DNA of 64,000 nucleotides from Sacculina carcini (Eukaryota > Arthropoda > Thecostraca > Sacculinidae): assembly GCA_916048095.2 (NCBI GenBank), contig OU696589.1, positions 351,501 through 415,500 on the forward strand, in the 5' to 3' direction. The first letter of the stretch is position 1. The number at the start of each line of letters is the position of its first letter. This document shows, piece after piece, positions 37,601-52,600 of this stretch. Below the pieces are notes generated by a model. That model was not told the DNA's origin. It worked only from the letters and a program-made list of their open reading frames with translations, and made no database searches. The position numbers and the translations under genes were made by a program.

Positions 37601-40507
37601 ATTTCTGGAATTGTGCTCAAATAAATGCAACTGTATGCAACTGTGTGTAACTGTATGCAACTGTATGTAACTGTATGCAACTGTATGTAACTGTATGCAA
37701 CTGTATGTAGCTGTATGCAACTGTATGTAACTGTATGCAACTGTATGTAGCCGTATGCAACTGTATGTAACTGTATGCAACTGTATTTAACTGTATGCAA
37801 CTGTATGTAACTGTATGTAGCTGTATGCAACTGTATGTAACTGTATGTATGCATAATTTTCATTGACGTAATTTCATTGACGTCTTTTAATTGTTGTTAT
37901 TGAAGGATCATGAAATGGTAAAGGATTCCATGCAATTGGCCAACTGAGCAATCCTTGAACACTAATGAACTATAGGTGTCTTCCCCTGATTCTCGAGTCG
38001 AGTCGAGGTCTCGAGTCAAAGGCTTTGACCCATTCTCTTAAGTACGAAAAAGGTACGGTACGGTACGAATTTTTTTTCACTTTAGTACCGTACCGTACTT
38101 CGGAAAAAATTCCGTACCGTAATTTCGCACCGTACTTTTGCCCGAAATTCAATCGTAACTTACCGTAATTTCGTACCGTACCGTACCAATACTCTGGTTG
38201 CAAAGCAACCGTTCCCGGAACGCACGCCTAACACACACACATACACACACACACACATACATACAGGCTCGCACGCGACTGTCGCATCAGCACTTCCACT
38301 ACGCATACAATTAACTCACACATCTACAATGCAAACGCTTAGAATTCACAGTGACAATACATCAAGTTAACAATGAAAACGCGTCACATTCTCAACGAAA
38401 ACAATCTACATTTACATTTATAACAGTCGACATTTATTGCGAAATATCGTTACATTTAGAGGGAAAACAATTTACAGTGTGATGAAACCTTAATGCAGTA
38501 TGTGTATTATACCTGGTGCAGTATTTATTATAAAAATGCAACTACACAGAACAATGGGCCAAGTTTGTCGAAATATTATGCAGATGTCATAATTACATGG
38601 CTCGCAAATTTGCTTAGTTTGTCAAATCTGGGAGACTCATGGTATCACGCGTGTGTGTGTAATTTTATGTTGCATCAGCAAGCAATATATCAAATTTAAT
38701 GAAAAACTGTAAACTTATTCCAATATTGCTGGAAAAATTGTGGTCTTCACGTTTGAATATTTTTTCTAATTAATAATGAGGCTATAAATTAGCCTCCACT
38801 AAGACACGTGAGGCTGGTATTGACATTGTATTTATATTAGATAAATTTAAGAAGAATACAAATAAATGAAATCTATATAGTTTTTCTCTACTTTTTTTAG
38901 TTTAATGAGCATACAGTGCTTAATGAAAAAGTGAAGAAGAAATTTTTATTGACGAAACTATTATGTCTATAAAATACTAATATTAATGATAAAAATAATA
39001 TTAATAATAATGTTGAATGTGCATATTACTATACATGATAATAACATTGAGTTAAATTTATGTTTGCAAACTGCTTATTAGAGCCATACTACAAGTGGAG
39101 CAGAGCCATTCCCACTGAGTTTGCTCTGAATGGACGGAGCCATTTGCCCTTCTCGAACTGGTCACGCCAGCTTGTGGAAGAGGAAAGTTCAGATGATGAA
39201 CATGAGCAGGGCTGCTTGTGGCTCTCACGATATGGCCGAATCAAGAGCTCAGATTGCGATTCCAAAAAAAGAATTATATGCGCTGCGCAACCACGTAATT
39301 GACACACTACATCAGAATTATGAATGTATATTATGAATGAAATATGAATGAATATGAGTGATTCAATATATAATATGAATGTGATTATGCTTTTGTGATT
39401 ATGATTGTGATTTTGCTTTGTTGTTCATGTTGAATTTATGCGCGCCCGTGTTTTACCGGCGCTATGGTAAATACACTTTCGCTCGTTCGTTAAAAAATAT
39501 GTATGTATGTATATATAACATGTATGTATATATAGAATGTATATATAACATGAGTGAATGTATATATAACACAAATATGAATAAATTTATAATTAACATG
39601 ACTGTTTATTAATATAGATATCTAGTATTGGATGGTATAACAGTGTATCTATTTTGAGACAGGGTATGAATATTGTTGTGTGTAAGCGTGCTGGGTAAAG
39701 TTGAGTGCATTTGACACCTTAATTAATTTAACAAGCATTTAATCTCATGAAGGTAGAAAAATATTTGCATTAGTTCATCATAAAACGAATTGAGGTATAA
39801 AGGTAAATTTAATAAAAACAACTTATGACATCAAATACGCAAATATATGAATAACATTTTCCTAAGGTAGGAGGATGGATAGAAAAATAAGTTAAAATTA
39901 TTCACAAGTTTTCAATTATCAATTCCGATGACTTTACTTAACATGGCAATATTCATAATTTTGTTTATATGCGCTCATGTAGATTTATAAACGCATGTAG
40001 CACACATGCGCACACACGCACATATATACCAATATTCAAGTACGACCAAACACAAACATGAGTGCATGCCTCTCACTTGTAATATGCCAATATGTTTTAT
40101 GTTAGCACAATGCTGTCCCTTTGGATTCATCGCAGCTGGCTCAGTGTGTATTTATGCATCGGCTGGACGGCTGAATTTCTCAGCTGCCCGTGACAGCTGC
40201 AAGCTGCTATCATCGCAGCTGTTGGAGCCTCGGCAGCTGTTCTTGTGGAAGCTGGCGGCGACACTTAGCCAACAGCTGGGCCGATCTCACTGGCTCAGTG
40301 TCGGTGCAGATATGGTGAATGATGTCAAGCACCAGCTGATTAAACACTACCAATATAATACACAAAATAATAAGAATAGTCTAGAAAGGTATTTGGTAAT
40401 ATCAAGTAGTATCAAATATTGGAAATTTTAAGCGTAGATTAGACAATAGTGGGTTTGGAGACAGGACAATCTGAGCCTTGCTCATCTCCTGTACACAACA
40501 ACTAGTG

Positions 40508-40600
<93 letters not shown>

Positions 40601-43600
40601 GTGTTGTGATTGTGAACGAGTGAAGACGTGTGAAGTGACCTTGTGTGTGAACTGTGTTTGTGAAAATTGTGGGTGCTCGGCGGGGAATCTGAGTCATCAG
40701 GCATCGTTCGGCATCAGGTTTGCGTAAATATGAGTGGGAAAAAATCAAAGAAAGATAGGAAGAAAGTCTAAGATGACAAGCTAGATATGATGATGTCAAA
40801 CCTAGACGAGATAGAGAATGAATTATTGGATATGAAAAAGCACCTCGAAGAAATAAACGCCAAAATTTTCAACTCAAAAAAGAAAACCAAGAAAAAGACA
40901 AATAATTATGAAGCTGAAAGAAGAATTTGAGTTAGTGGGAAGGAAAACAAAGGAAATCGATGATGAGTACAAAAGCATCAACATGAAAAAAGAAGTTAAA
41001 AACGTGATAAGGCAGAGTCCCAGGTTGATCAAAGAGGCTGTGGATATCAACAAGTCAGTTGTGTTTTTCGGGGTGGAAGAGGAAGACAACAGAAACAAGA
41101 TACAAAATGACAAAACCGAAATGAAAAAGATAAAGAAAATCATGAAAGTCCTGACAGACGACGAACATGAAGAAAACATAGAAGAATTCACGAGAATTGG
41201 GTTTTATGAGAAGGACAAGCACAGACCACTTAAGGTGACATACACAAGTGCAAACAAAATTGAAACGGTCATGAAAAATGCAAAGAACTTGAGAGAGAGT
41301 GAAGATTTCAATAAGGTTTTCGTAAGCAGATACATGATCAAAGAAGATCGGCAAAAGGTGAAAGAGCTTGTTCAAGAAGCTAAGAAAAAAATGGACAAAG
41401 GACAGAAGAGGAGATCCGTCATTTTTTTACCGAGTTGCAGGACTTCAGGTGAAGAAATGGTTCCTGACCAAGAAACAAACGGAATAATGAAAAAAGTATG
41501 TAGAAATAAAAGATTGAAAGTAGTATATTCCAACTTAAATGGAATGCTGTCAAAGATGAATGAGCTGTCTGACTACTTGTCAGACAATAAGCCAGATATT
41601 GTGTGTCTTACTGTGACCAAATTGAACCCAGATATTTCAGACGCGGTTATAAAATTTCAAAATTATAACATATGGCCGAAAGATAGACAGTCGAAACAGG
41701 GAGGTGGTGTGATGATAATGACAGCAGAGCACCTCAAGGCGAGAAAATGTGATATTTCAGAAGGCATAAATGAATTACTCGTTGTAGATGTATTGGAAGA
41801 AGACAAAGTGATTGTTGCAGTTGTATACATGCCACCAAATACGAAAGCCTGGACACAAGATGACTACGAATATCTGAGAAACTCAACAGTTCATGGCATG
41901 AAATCAATTTTAGATAGATCTGAACGCAAAAGCAAGAAAAACATAATCATAACCGGTGACCTCAACTGCAACATAAAGTGGAACGAGTATTACTCTGAGG
42001 GAAGAACTAATACACTGAGAGATGATATGATGAAATTGACCCAAGACTTTTTTCTCTCGCAGCACATCAGAGATGAAACTCGGAAAAGAGGGAAAGATCA
42101 ACCGTCAATGCTCGACTTAGTGTTTACAAAACGAAAGGAAGAATTACAAGGCATCACATATGAGCCACCATTTGGGAAAAGTGATCACATCGTGATCTCT
42201 TTCAACTATGTATTGACTAGAGATGTAATTTTGCATGGATTAGAACAGATGCACTTCTTGGACTATAAAAAATGAAACTACAAAAAGTTGAATGAGTATT
42301 TCAGAAATATAAATTGGGATGAAGCATTGGAAGGGGACATTGATGTGCAGTATAACGCCTTTTGTCGTATATACGATGATGCAGTGAGAACGTATGTGCC
42401 GATCAAGAAATATACGAAAAAAAGCAATGGTTCAACAAAACTTGCATGGAAGCGAAAAGAGAAAAAGATATACTATGGAAGAACTACAGAAAAGTCTTTG
42501 ATTCTGACAGTTACGAGAGATACAAAAAGAGTAGAAACAACTATACAAAGGTCAGAAGAGAAGCACAGAAACAATATGAAAAAGACATACTGGAAAAGCA
42601 CAAGGTTGAACCGAAATTGTTCACGGCCATATCAACAGCCATACCAAAATAAAAAACAAAATTCAATGTTTAACGGTGAATGGACAAAGATATACGACTG
42701 ACGATGATATATGAGAGATTTTAAACGAGCATTTCCAATCGGTATTCACAGATGAACTAGACTGCACAATTGAAGGAGAGTATTCACCGTCTAGAGAAAT
42801 GGAGGCGATTGTGATTACCGAATATCAAGTGCAAAAAGAAATGGAGTCGCTGCAAAGATACAAATCGAGCGGACCTGATGACATAGCGCGCTATGTGCTG
42901 AAAGAATGCGCCGAAACACTATGCAAGCCTTTGAAAATAATTATGGAAAACTCAATGAGAAATGGCAAATTGCCAACACTATGGAAAGAAGCCAACGTTA
43001 CACCGCTGCTTAAAAAGGGCAACGATGAAGATCCGAAAAATTATACACCGATCTCGCTGACAAGTGTCGCAGGCAAAATTATGGAAAAAATTATAAAAAA
43101 AACAGTGGGTCAATTATCTGGAAAGCAACCAAATTATTACTCTAAGTCAACTCGGATTTAGAAGTAATAGATCTACAGCAGCAAATCTTGTAAGTTTTTA
43201 CAGTCGTATTACTGAGAATATACAGGAAAGAGGACAGTGGACAGATGCTGTTTACATAGATTTTGAAAAAGCATTCGACAAGGTCCCTCACGATAAATTA
43301 CTCTACAAGTTGAGGACCATCGGAGGAATCAACGATAAGCTGGAAACATTGATTGGAGACTTTTTGAAAAATAGACGAATGAGAACGTGTCTCAGAGGAC
43401 ATTTCTCGTCTCGGCGGAAAGTGAAAAGTGGTGTGCCTCAGGGCACTGTGCTTGCACCAATCTTATTCATGATATATATTAATGATATAGAAAAAAACGT
43501 TCCGAGTAGCGTGTATATGAACTTGTTTGCAGATAATATTAAACTACAAACAAATGTGTCCTGCATAGAAGATTGTCAGACATTGCAAAAAGGTTTGGAA

Positions 43601-46600
43601 GAACTATCAAGCTGGAGTGCAAAATAGCAAATGTCATTTAATGTGGAAAAATGTCATGTTATACGCTTTGGAAGAGGGCAAGAACGGCCTTTCTAGAGGT
43701 ACAAGTTAAAAGATATTGAGCTAAAGGACGTCTCCAAAGAGAAAGACCTCGGAATAATAGTTCACAGCAGCCTTTCACCAGAAAGTCAAATTTCAAATAT
43801 AGTCAAGAAAGCGAATAACAAGATAGCGAACATAAAAGCAGCATTTTCGTACATTGATGAGGGGATACTAGCGAAATTGATTACATCCACCATTCGGCCA
43901 ACATTGGAATACGCAGAAATTGTTTGGAGTCCACATTTACAAAAACATATTAAAAAAATGGAGAAGGTACAGAAATCAGCCACAAAATTTTTAGGAAGCA
44001 TCAAACATTTGACATATTTCGACAGACTAAAAAAGTTAGGTTTGACAACGCTAGAAGAAAGGAGAGTTAGAGGGGATATAATCTCAGTTTATAGATGTCT
44101 TACGGGGAAGGATAAAATGGAAAATCAGAAGTTGTTTCAATTCTCAAAATCTAATAGGAATCACAGTTTTGGCCTACAAAAACGCAGGATTAAAAAAGAC
44201 ATCCAAAAATATAGTTTCCCAAATAGAGCAGTAGTTAGATGGAATAGGTTGCCAAGCGACATAGTACACCAGCCAACGACACAGCTGTTTAAAGACATAT
44301 GACAGCTGGAAGGCGGGAGCCACGAGCCTCTGACTCATTCCTGCGAAGACAACTAGTAAGAACAACTAGTAAGAACACACACACACACACACTGTAAAAT
44401 ACCAAAAAATTAAGCTGTATATACAAACAGGTGCGCGGGACATCCTACCACAAAAGTGCCTACAAGACGTCACAACTCGATTATACCTCGAATATGACTA
44501 CGACACGACACTTGAACACACATGCTCGCTCATACACTACCTCTCAGAGTACATGAATTATATCCTTTTTCAAGAAACTTCCAATCACAGCTGAGCCAAA
44601 TGAAGAGCATGTAATAAAAAACATAAACGGATACGAAAATCAAATTCAAGTATAGGTCAAATTATACCAGCGTGGATACATTCAGCTTGTCGGCCACCAC
44701 CAGATACACACTGCATGGCTGCGGCGAAGCGCAACACGTCTTGCCCCTGAGTCTATCACATTATCGCCTCCTTCCGTGCTCTTCAGTGTTCCGCCTGTGA
44801 GCTTATTTAGATGTCAATATGAAAATGAGGTGCATATTACGTTTTGTCGTGATCAGGATTATAGGAATTCGAAGGGGTTTGAAGGTCGTTGGTTGGCTGA
44901 GAGGGATTATCGGGTGCTAAACAGAATATTGATGTGTTGCGATGTAATGTAATAGCGTCTATAGTGTTTGCGTGATTGACTTGCTCCTCTTCGTTTTCTA
45001 CCAATATTAAGTATACTTCTTCAACCTATTTCTGCAAATATGAGTAATAGTGACACCAGTGCTGATTTGCGACTCATTCCTCAATTTGATGGCTCGTCTG
45101 CACCAGTGAGCGAGTGGTTGGAAAAAGTGGAGTTGGTGTGTCGGTTCAGGAGAATATCCGACCTGCATTGTGTTGTTCCACTGCGTTTGACTGGCGGGGC
45201 AATCGCCGTAAGTTAGCAGCTTACGGAAGATGTTAAACTGGAGTACATCAAAGTGAAAATGGTTATTCTGTCGGTATTTGATGTGGATACATTTATCGCT
45301 TACGAAGCGTTTATAAGCAGAAAAGGCTATCAGGAGAAGCGGTGGATATTTTCCTGTTGGAGTTGAAACGCCTGGTGTCCATTGTTCGATATGCGCCGGA
45401 CTCATTAGTGATGTGCGTTTTTGTGGCTGGTCTACCGGATGGGGTACGCCAACTGTTCCGTCTGGGCTCCCGGCTGGATTGTATGAGCGTGCCTGAGCTG
45501 CTGTATCGTTCAAGGATACTTACGCACGAAACTGAGAAGCAAAACATCATTTATGTTAAACGTGCAAGTAATTCTGACCAATCCTATTAACGAAGTAGAC
45601 GCTGTCTGAACTGTCATTGTCCTGGTCACCTGGCTTCACAGTGTCGCATTGGACAACGGACGGTAAACGAAAAAGGGGGAAAATAGTATGTGTCGGTCTC
45701 TTTTCCTGGTCAACAAGTGGCCAGCTGTTGGTGATCTACATAAATGTAAATGTCATTCGCCGGCGTGCGCTGTTGGACACTGGCTGCTCGGTCATCATCG
45801 CATGTAGAAATATATGCGATGACTGGTCGGCAGAAACTATTCAAGCGCCCACATTAAGTCATAATCGTTTTGTGTACATCGGACGAGGAACAGTTTGTGT
45901 GCTCTGCCGCTGTGCTCCAATATCAATGATGATGATCATGATGATGCGAAAAATGACGGGTGCTGAGTGGCACGAGTCGTCAACCGCAGCGTTCAAAACA
46001 TCCCAACTGTCACTGAGAAAGGATCAGATTGGCCCATCGCACGCTGCCGCCGGCCAGAGCGACTGGGTCGGACATGCTGCCGAGGCCGATCTTCGCCAGG
46101 TCGCTGCTGAGTGGGTATCTCAGAGTGTAGCAGCAAGCACCTCCTCTGCGCCATAGCTCGGTTGGCGCGCTCGTGGCGACGACCGCCATCGGCGACGCAG
46201 GCCGTCGCAGTACGTGACCAAGCAACTGCAGGCGCCGCCGCCGCAGCAGCACGCTGGCGACTGGTAACTTGCTGGTGGCGAGCAAGGCTGCGTTTGAGAT
46301 GATGCGGGGGTACGGAACGTTCAAGCCGTATCTCAGCAGCGCCCTGTGCCCCGCGCCGACGATATCTTCCAAAGACTGTGTCAGCGACCAGCTCTCGCCG
46401 ACATACAGCAGAGTAGAATGCACGGTGGCTCTGAGCAGCTGCACCTTACATTGCGCAGATATAGATGATCTCCACACTGTACAGAGCTTCCTTGCAGCTA
46501 GCCATGCTAGCTGTCGTCTACGAGTGAAGGCTCGATGGCTGTTAGGAATATCGCTGCACAGGTAGCAGAAGTTGTCAATTATAGGCAACGATGAACCGGA

Positions 46601-49600
46601 GCGGCTGGAACTCGTAGAACTGGGGTCGCATCCGATCATTGTGACAGAGCACTTCCTCATGTTCATTACCAAGCCGAGATATGCCGCTGAAAGGTCGAAA
46701 CGATGGAGTTGTTGCTGAGCGGCAGCTGGGGTGTCGGCCACAATCACCACATCGTCAGCGTAGGCTGAAGAAGTAAGCATGATGGCAGGATGTCGCTATG
46801 AGAGTCGCCGACGTACTGTGTAACCGTCTGCGCCATTCAAGCTGGTTCTCAGCACATAATTCATGCATAGTACGAAAATATATGGTGCTAAAGTGTCACC
46901 TTGCAGCACATCAGAAATAGTTTCAAACGATTTGGTCTCAACCGAAGCTGTGCGCACGGTGGCAGATGTCCCGGTGTAAAGGCTCATAATCGAGTCGACC
47001 ACAGCAGTGTCACAGCAGTAGTGTTGCAGTATTTGTCTCATGGCAACGCGACTGATACTGTCGAAAGCTTTTTCGAAGTCTACAGCGATCAGGCACAGTG
47101 ACTTTTTTTCTCGCGGTTGCGTCCTCCATGCAGATTCGGAGCACTACAATCTGCTCAGTGGTGCCTCTATTCGGTCGAAAACCAGTTTGAATGGCCAGTA
47201 AAGCACCGTCGATGTGTGTGAGCAATCGGTCAAGCAGCTCTCTATTGCACAGTTTAGCAGCGGCTGGCATGAACGATATGCTGCATAGGTTCTGAAGTGC
47301 CATATTGCCTGTTTTCTTGGGCAGAGGAACGATCTCTGAACGAAGCCATTCATCAGGCGGACCAGTGCCATCTATGACGCCATTGATGAAAGGAATCACC
47401 AGAGGCGTTAGCTCACTAATCTTCCACACGTCTGCTGGGATGCCATCATAGCCGGCAGAATTTCCACAAGCCATATTATTTGCAGCAGACTGTAACACGC
47501 TAGGTGTGACAAGAGAGTGCGGTACAGCGTGTACATGTGGTACATGACTCGGCTGCACTATCGTCCGTCTTGTGTTTGGCGGCTTAGAAGTGCACAAAAA
47601 TGCTCCTTCACTGAGCTTAAGCGCTCGTTGACACTTTCAGCAGACGTGATGCACGGGGCTGTACGTTTCCTGCCTGTCAAGTCGTTGATTACTCGCCACA
47701 TCGCTGCGCTTCTTCCGGACTAACGGTGAGACATTATTTCTTCCGCCATATACCGCACCGTTTCCTCTTGGTGCCGCGTGTGCGCCTGTAGTAGTTGCTG
47801 ATTTCTCTCCGACATGTTGTGCTCATTGGAAGACAACACTCTCCGGCGGAGAGAAGCGATTGCTGGAACGTCCCAAGAGGTGACAAGTCTTTTTCTGCGT
47901 ATATTTGGCACACGCTATGCTGCAAAATTGACGGCTTCAATTATGTCACCATAACTGTGGCTAGCGTCAGCAATGCGGTTGTTTACAGTGGCGACAAAGC
48001 GTCTGTGTGTGTCATTCCTGCTTAACGAACTCCAATCTGGTCTCGTCCTTGTCGAAAGCCGTCGTCGCCGCCACAGTCGTGTCCTTACTGTGCACATAAC
48101 CAATGCATGATCCGAAATGATACACTTTGGTATGATTCTGCGTACTTGACCCATTTTTCCACGATGACAGTTTTCGATGAATATATAATCTAACCGCGCT
48201 AAACGCTGTCTCGGGCCAAAGAATGTGGTCAAGTGATTACGCTTTTGTCGCATGCAGCCATTTACCGGTGTGAGCTCACAGCTAACAGCGAATGTATCGA
48301 CAGCGGTAGTTTGTTCGGAATTATACTGTGCATGACCGTGAAATGTGCTCACGCAGTTGGTCAAATCAGCATTGTTATCACCTACCAGACATGGTACGTC
48401 ACGCTGCGGCAGGTTTTCCAAATATGACGATAAGGCATCCAAACAGTCAGCTGTGGTGTAATGTTGTTCGAACCCGCAATTGGCACGTAAACAGACGCCA
48501 CATGAAAACGGTGTTTCGCTAGTTGGAATGTTGCTGTAAGAGTCATTTCATGCAGAGGTTCAAATTTCAGTAGAGCTTGTGTAGCAGTTGGCGAAAGCAC
48601 AAAGCCGACTCCTCCAGCACCGGTGTGTGTAGTTTTCATGTACCAGAACGTCCACCCAGCTGCCACGGTTTCAGAACTAATTGTTGGTACACTAGTCAAT
48701 GACGTCAACGCAAAGCGCCTCCTATGTTCCTGTACTGCGATTATGTCAATATTCAAGATCAATAGATGTGCTAGTTGTCGATTCACGTCCGATTTGTTTG
48801 GATATGATAATGGGTGTGGATGTCATAGTCGCGCTTGCCAGATTGTCTATCTGTACTCCCGGCAAAATGATGTTCGGAATTGGAGACAAGACCGGTGATA
48901 GGAAAATATTTCTTCGATCTTGCGTGTCCTGTTGAGGCATTTAACAGCGCTGATCTTCAAGTTGGAGCATCATATTTTGTAGTTGATTATAATGAAAGCA
49001 ATATGTCGTGGATAACCACATGTAAGGGGGTTGAATGGAGTAGAACATGTTTTTCTATAAAAAATATTGTTGATTTGTATTTTGTGGTTGATCATCATCC
49101 AGCGGTTTTTGAAGACGAGGTTCAGTCATGGATTGACGAAGGCTGGCTTATAATGTATGACAAAGCACAACTTGGCTCTCAAAAAGGTTTTATACTATTC
49201 ATGGTCGCGCCACAACGTAAAAAAAGTGAGGCCCGTTTTGATTTTCGGAGAACTGAATGATCTCATTGAGACACATACTCGAGATAATGATGCGTGCGGC
49301 AATGAGAAAATAGAGAATGCAAGATAATGTGAGTGTTATCAATCTGAAAACCCTATATTCAGATTCAGGTGCACCATTCCTTGTGAAATTATCGGACAGT
49401 AATGATAAAAGACAAGGACAGATGTATTGTTTAACAAGTTATTATTTGGGCTTAATGCGGCCACTTTAGTCGTTAAAGCTGTAATCAAGGCCGTGATTGA
49501 TCAGGATAAGCTTGCCGAGGCAGGAGCCATCCCTATGTAGATAATGTTTTGGTAATGAGGACTTGGTAGGTATTGAGCATGTGCGACGACATTTACAGAG

Positions 49601-52600
49601 ATGTGGACTGGTGTGCAAAGAAAGCGAGAAAGCGAAAGAACGTGTTAGATTTCTCGGCCTGAGAGTGCTTAATAGAAATGGACAGTTGAGACGGTGTCGC
49701 GACCGTCCTGCATATGACGTTCAACCGAGCGACGGACTCGACTAATCATATTCCGTTTGTGGCAAATGAATAGGTCACTTACCTGTTGGGGGATGGCCGC
49801 GCGTGGCAACCGGATATATAAAACAGGTTACCAAGGATAATATTACCTCATGGGTCTATGAGATTAATAGCGTAGCTGTCTTGTTGTTTTATTGTCCCTC
49901 CTTTCTCGCTGTCCAAAACCCTCTTCATCAGCGTACCATCTCTTCCCCTACAAATCTTTATGTATCTACCCCATCTGCTGATGCTCCTTCCTCTTCCAAT
50001 TGACTAGGTCATCCGGTCTCTGCCTTGCAGCCGCACCCACCACTATCTTCGAATGCTTCGGTCCATTCTCATAGCAGTCCGCCGCCATCTGAATCAGTCT
50101 CTCCTACTTCTTCTAATTCGCATTCCTTGAATAAACGCTTTTCTCTAGGTCTTCTCAATATCCGTTCGGTGCGAAACAAGTTTAATTCCGTTCTTCATAC
50201 CCTGTTGGATCTTGGTTTTTCATTCATTTTCCTCACTGAAACTTGGTTATTCGAGTGTGACGTTCCTACTTTTTACACACATCTTCCTCCTTCATTCAAT
50301 TTCCTACACTTCTTACTTGTCGCTCCCTCTTGTGCTCCACAAAATCCTCCGGAGGAGAAGTGGGCGTTGTATATCATTCCTCTCTTGCTGTTTCCAAACT
50401 GTCTGATCTTGAGTTTTCTTGCAACCTATTTGAATTCATTACACTCTCCTTGTTACTTCCGTCACTTCCAAAACTTGGCATTATACTACTATACAGACAT
50501 AACAATAACGGTACAGCCTCTACATTCCTCTCTGATTTTGATTCGCTAATTATTTTTCTGAGCGCTTCTCTCACAATTTCATCGTTTTGGGAGACTTCAA
50601 CATCTGGGTGGATTCCCCTTCCTCTCATCCTTATGCGTCTGAATTTATTCACTTGCGTCTGAATTTATTCACTTGCGTCTGAATTTATTCACTTGCGTCT
50701 GAATTTATTCACTTGCGTCTGAATTTATTCACTTGCGTCTGAATTTATTCACTTGCGTCTGAATTTATTCACTTGCGTCTGAATTTATTCATCTTGGGAT
50801 CTTAAAATCATAAACTGCGCCGCAACTCATCTATCTGGACATTCTCTTGATCTTGTTATCTCGACTCCCTCTTCTTCCAAACTGTTTTTCGCTGAGACAA
50901 TAACCTATCCACCCGTTCCTGAAATGTCTGACCATAACCTTATAACCTTTGAACTCTTTTTACCTCGGCCACCTAAGCAATCCTCAAATGAAATATTTCA
51001 CTATCGCAATTACAAACTTTTTGATCCTTCTAAATTTTACTTTTTGGTTAACTCAATATTCTGCCTCTCTAACTATGTTCATCTCCCTCCACTTGTTCTC
51101 CCTGATTTCTTATCTGAAGCTCTTTTTCATGTTAATGATGCCAATTTTTCCTTTGTGCCAACGTACTCACCGTTTCAGCACCCCCTCCTCCCTGTTGGTC
51201 TGTTCAACTTCGTCACTTGCAGTCTGAAAGTCGATCTCTTGAGCGCTCTTGGCGTCGATTTCGCTTTTGTTCATCTTGGAATTATTTTCGCACAGCCCGA
51301 TAATTATTTCTTTCTGCGGTTGCTTCTTCCAAATCGAACTTCTTTCTTTCCAGGCTGAGTGAGCAACTTGCATCTTCTCGCTCGCGCTGGTCCACCTTGA
51401 AAGCTATATCCGGTCGAGCTCATCAGCCATCATGCTCAATCACCGCCTTCTAATTTTGCTCATTTCTTTGCTGAGAAAATCTCCGTTCTGCATTCCAGCA
51501 TTCAACCTTCTTCCTCTCCTTTATCCTTTTCATCGTCAATCGAATCTTTGTCGTCATTCTCTTTCATTCCTATATCAAAGACCGCGCACATTCTCAGAAC
51601 ACTCCAGAAATCTCGCTGCCCTACCGATTTAATACACTTTTCTGCACTTTCTGATTCAAGTATTATACTGGCTCCCTTCTTCACTCATTTGATTAACTCC
51701 TCGTTTCTCCACGGTGTTTTTCTTGCCTCCAAGCATGCATCTATAACGCCTATTCTTAAGAAACCTTGTCTTGATCCTACTCTACCATGTAATTATCGAC
51801 CCATCTCGATCTTACCTCTCCCTTCGAAACTTCTTGAATCATCCATCTTGGATCAACTCCGTCCAGTTATACAATCTGCTCTTGACTCTCATCAATGTGG
51901 TTTCGTTTCAAACCAATCTACTGAAACCCTGCTACTCTCACTTGTAACCGATATTTTCTCACATTTCTCATATGGCAAGGCTGTTATTCTCATTTCGCTA
52001 GACTTCTTTTCTGCTTTTGACCTTGTAGACTATTCCATCTTAAGTCAAGATCTCGCTCATGCTGGTCTTTCCTCTAGTGCACTTTCTCTTCTTACATTTT
52101 ACCTCACCAAACAATCTTACTCAGTCCGATGCAACTCAACTACCTCATTGTCTGTCCTTCTCACTTCTGGAGTTCCACAAGGCTCGATCCTTGGTCCTCT
52201 CTTCTTCAATCTCTATGTCTCATCTTTGTGCTTAATCTTGCGCTGCTATCCTATTGCGTACCATATTTATGCTGATGACGTCCAAATATTTTTTCCCCTC
52301 ACTTTATCTTCCTCATGTCTAGCTTCTGAACTTCTTGATGATATATCTTCCTTGGCTACCTCAAGGAAACTTGTCCTTAATCATTCAAAGATTGAATATC
52401 TTGTATTTCACCCTCCTAGACTCACCCCTCACAATATTAATTTTCCTCTTGCCTCTCAGATTCGCAGCTTGGGAGTTATATTCGATCCATCACTTTGCTT
52501 CTCAAGTCATTTCTCTCAGCTCACTCGCTCTTGCCGTTTTATCATTCGCCAATTCTATCCTATCCGTGCTTTCATTGATGAAGCATCTGCCACCCTATTA

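Noticed and set aside
37570-37863. Minus ORFs made of YSYIQLHTVAY-like repeats
   Set aside because: Direct product of the 10-base minisatellite, open in more than one frame.
40402-40799. Minus-strand ORFs with a long alternating Val-Cys run
   Set aside because: They are translations of the (AC)n microsatellite and its flanks, not proteins.
41055-41375. Minus ORF rich in Phe/Leu suggesting a membrane protein
   Set aside because: Antisense of the Lys/Glu-rich CR1 coiled-coil region, which always gives Phe/Leu-rich shadows.
45007-45513. 168-codon minus ORF
   Set aside because: Shadow of the gypsy C gag region on the + strand; no motifs of its own.
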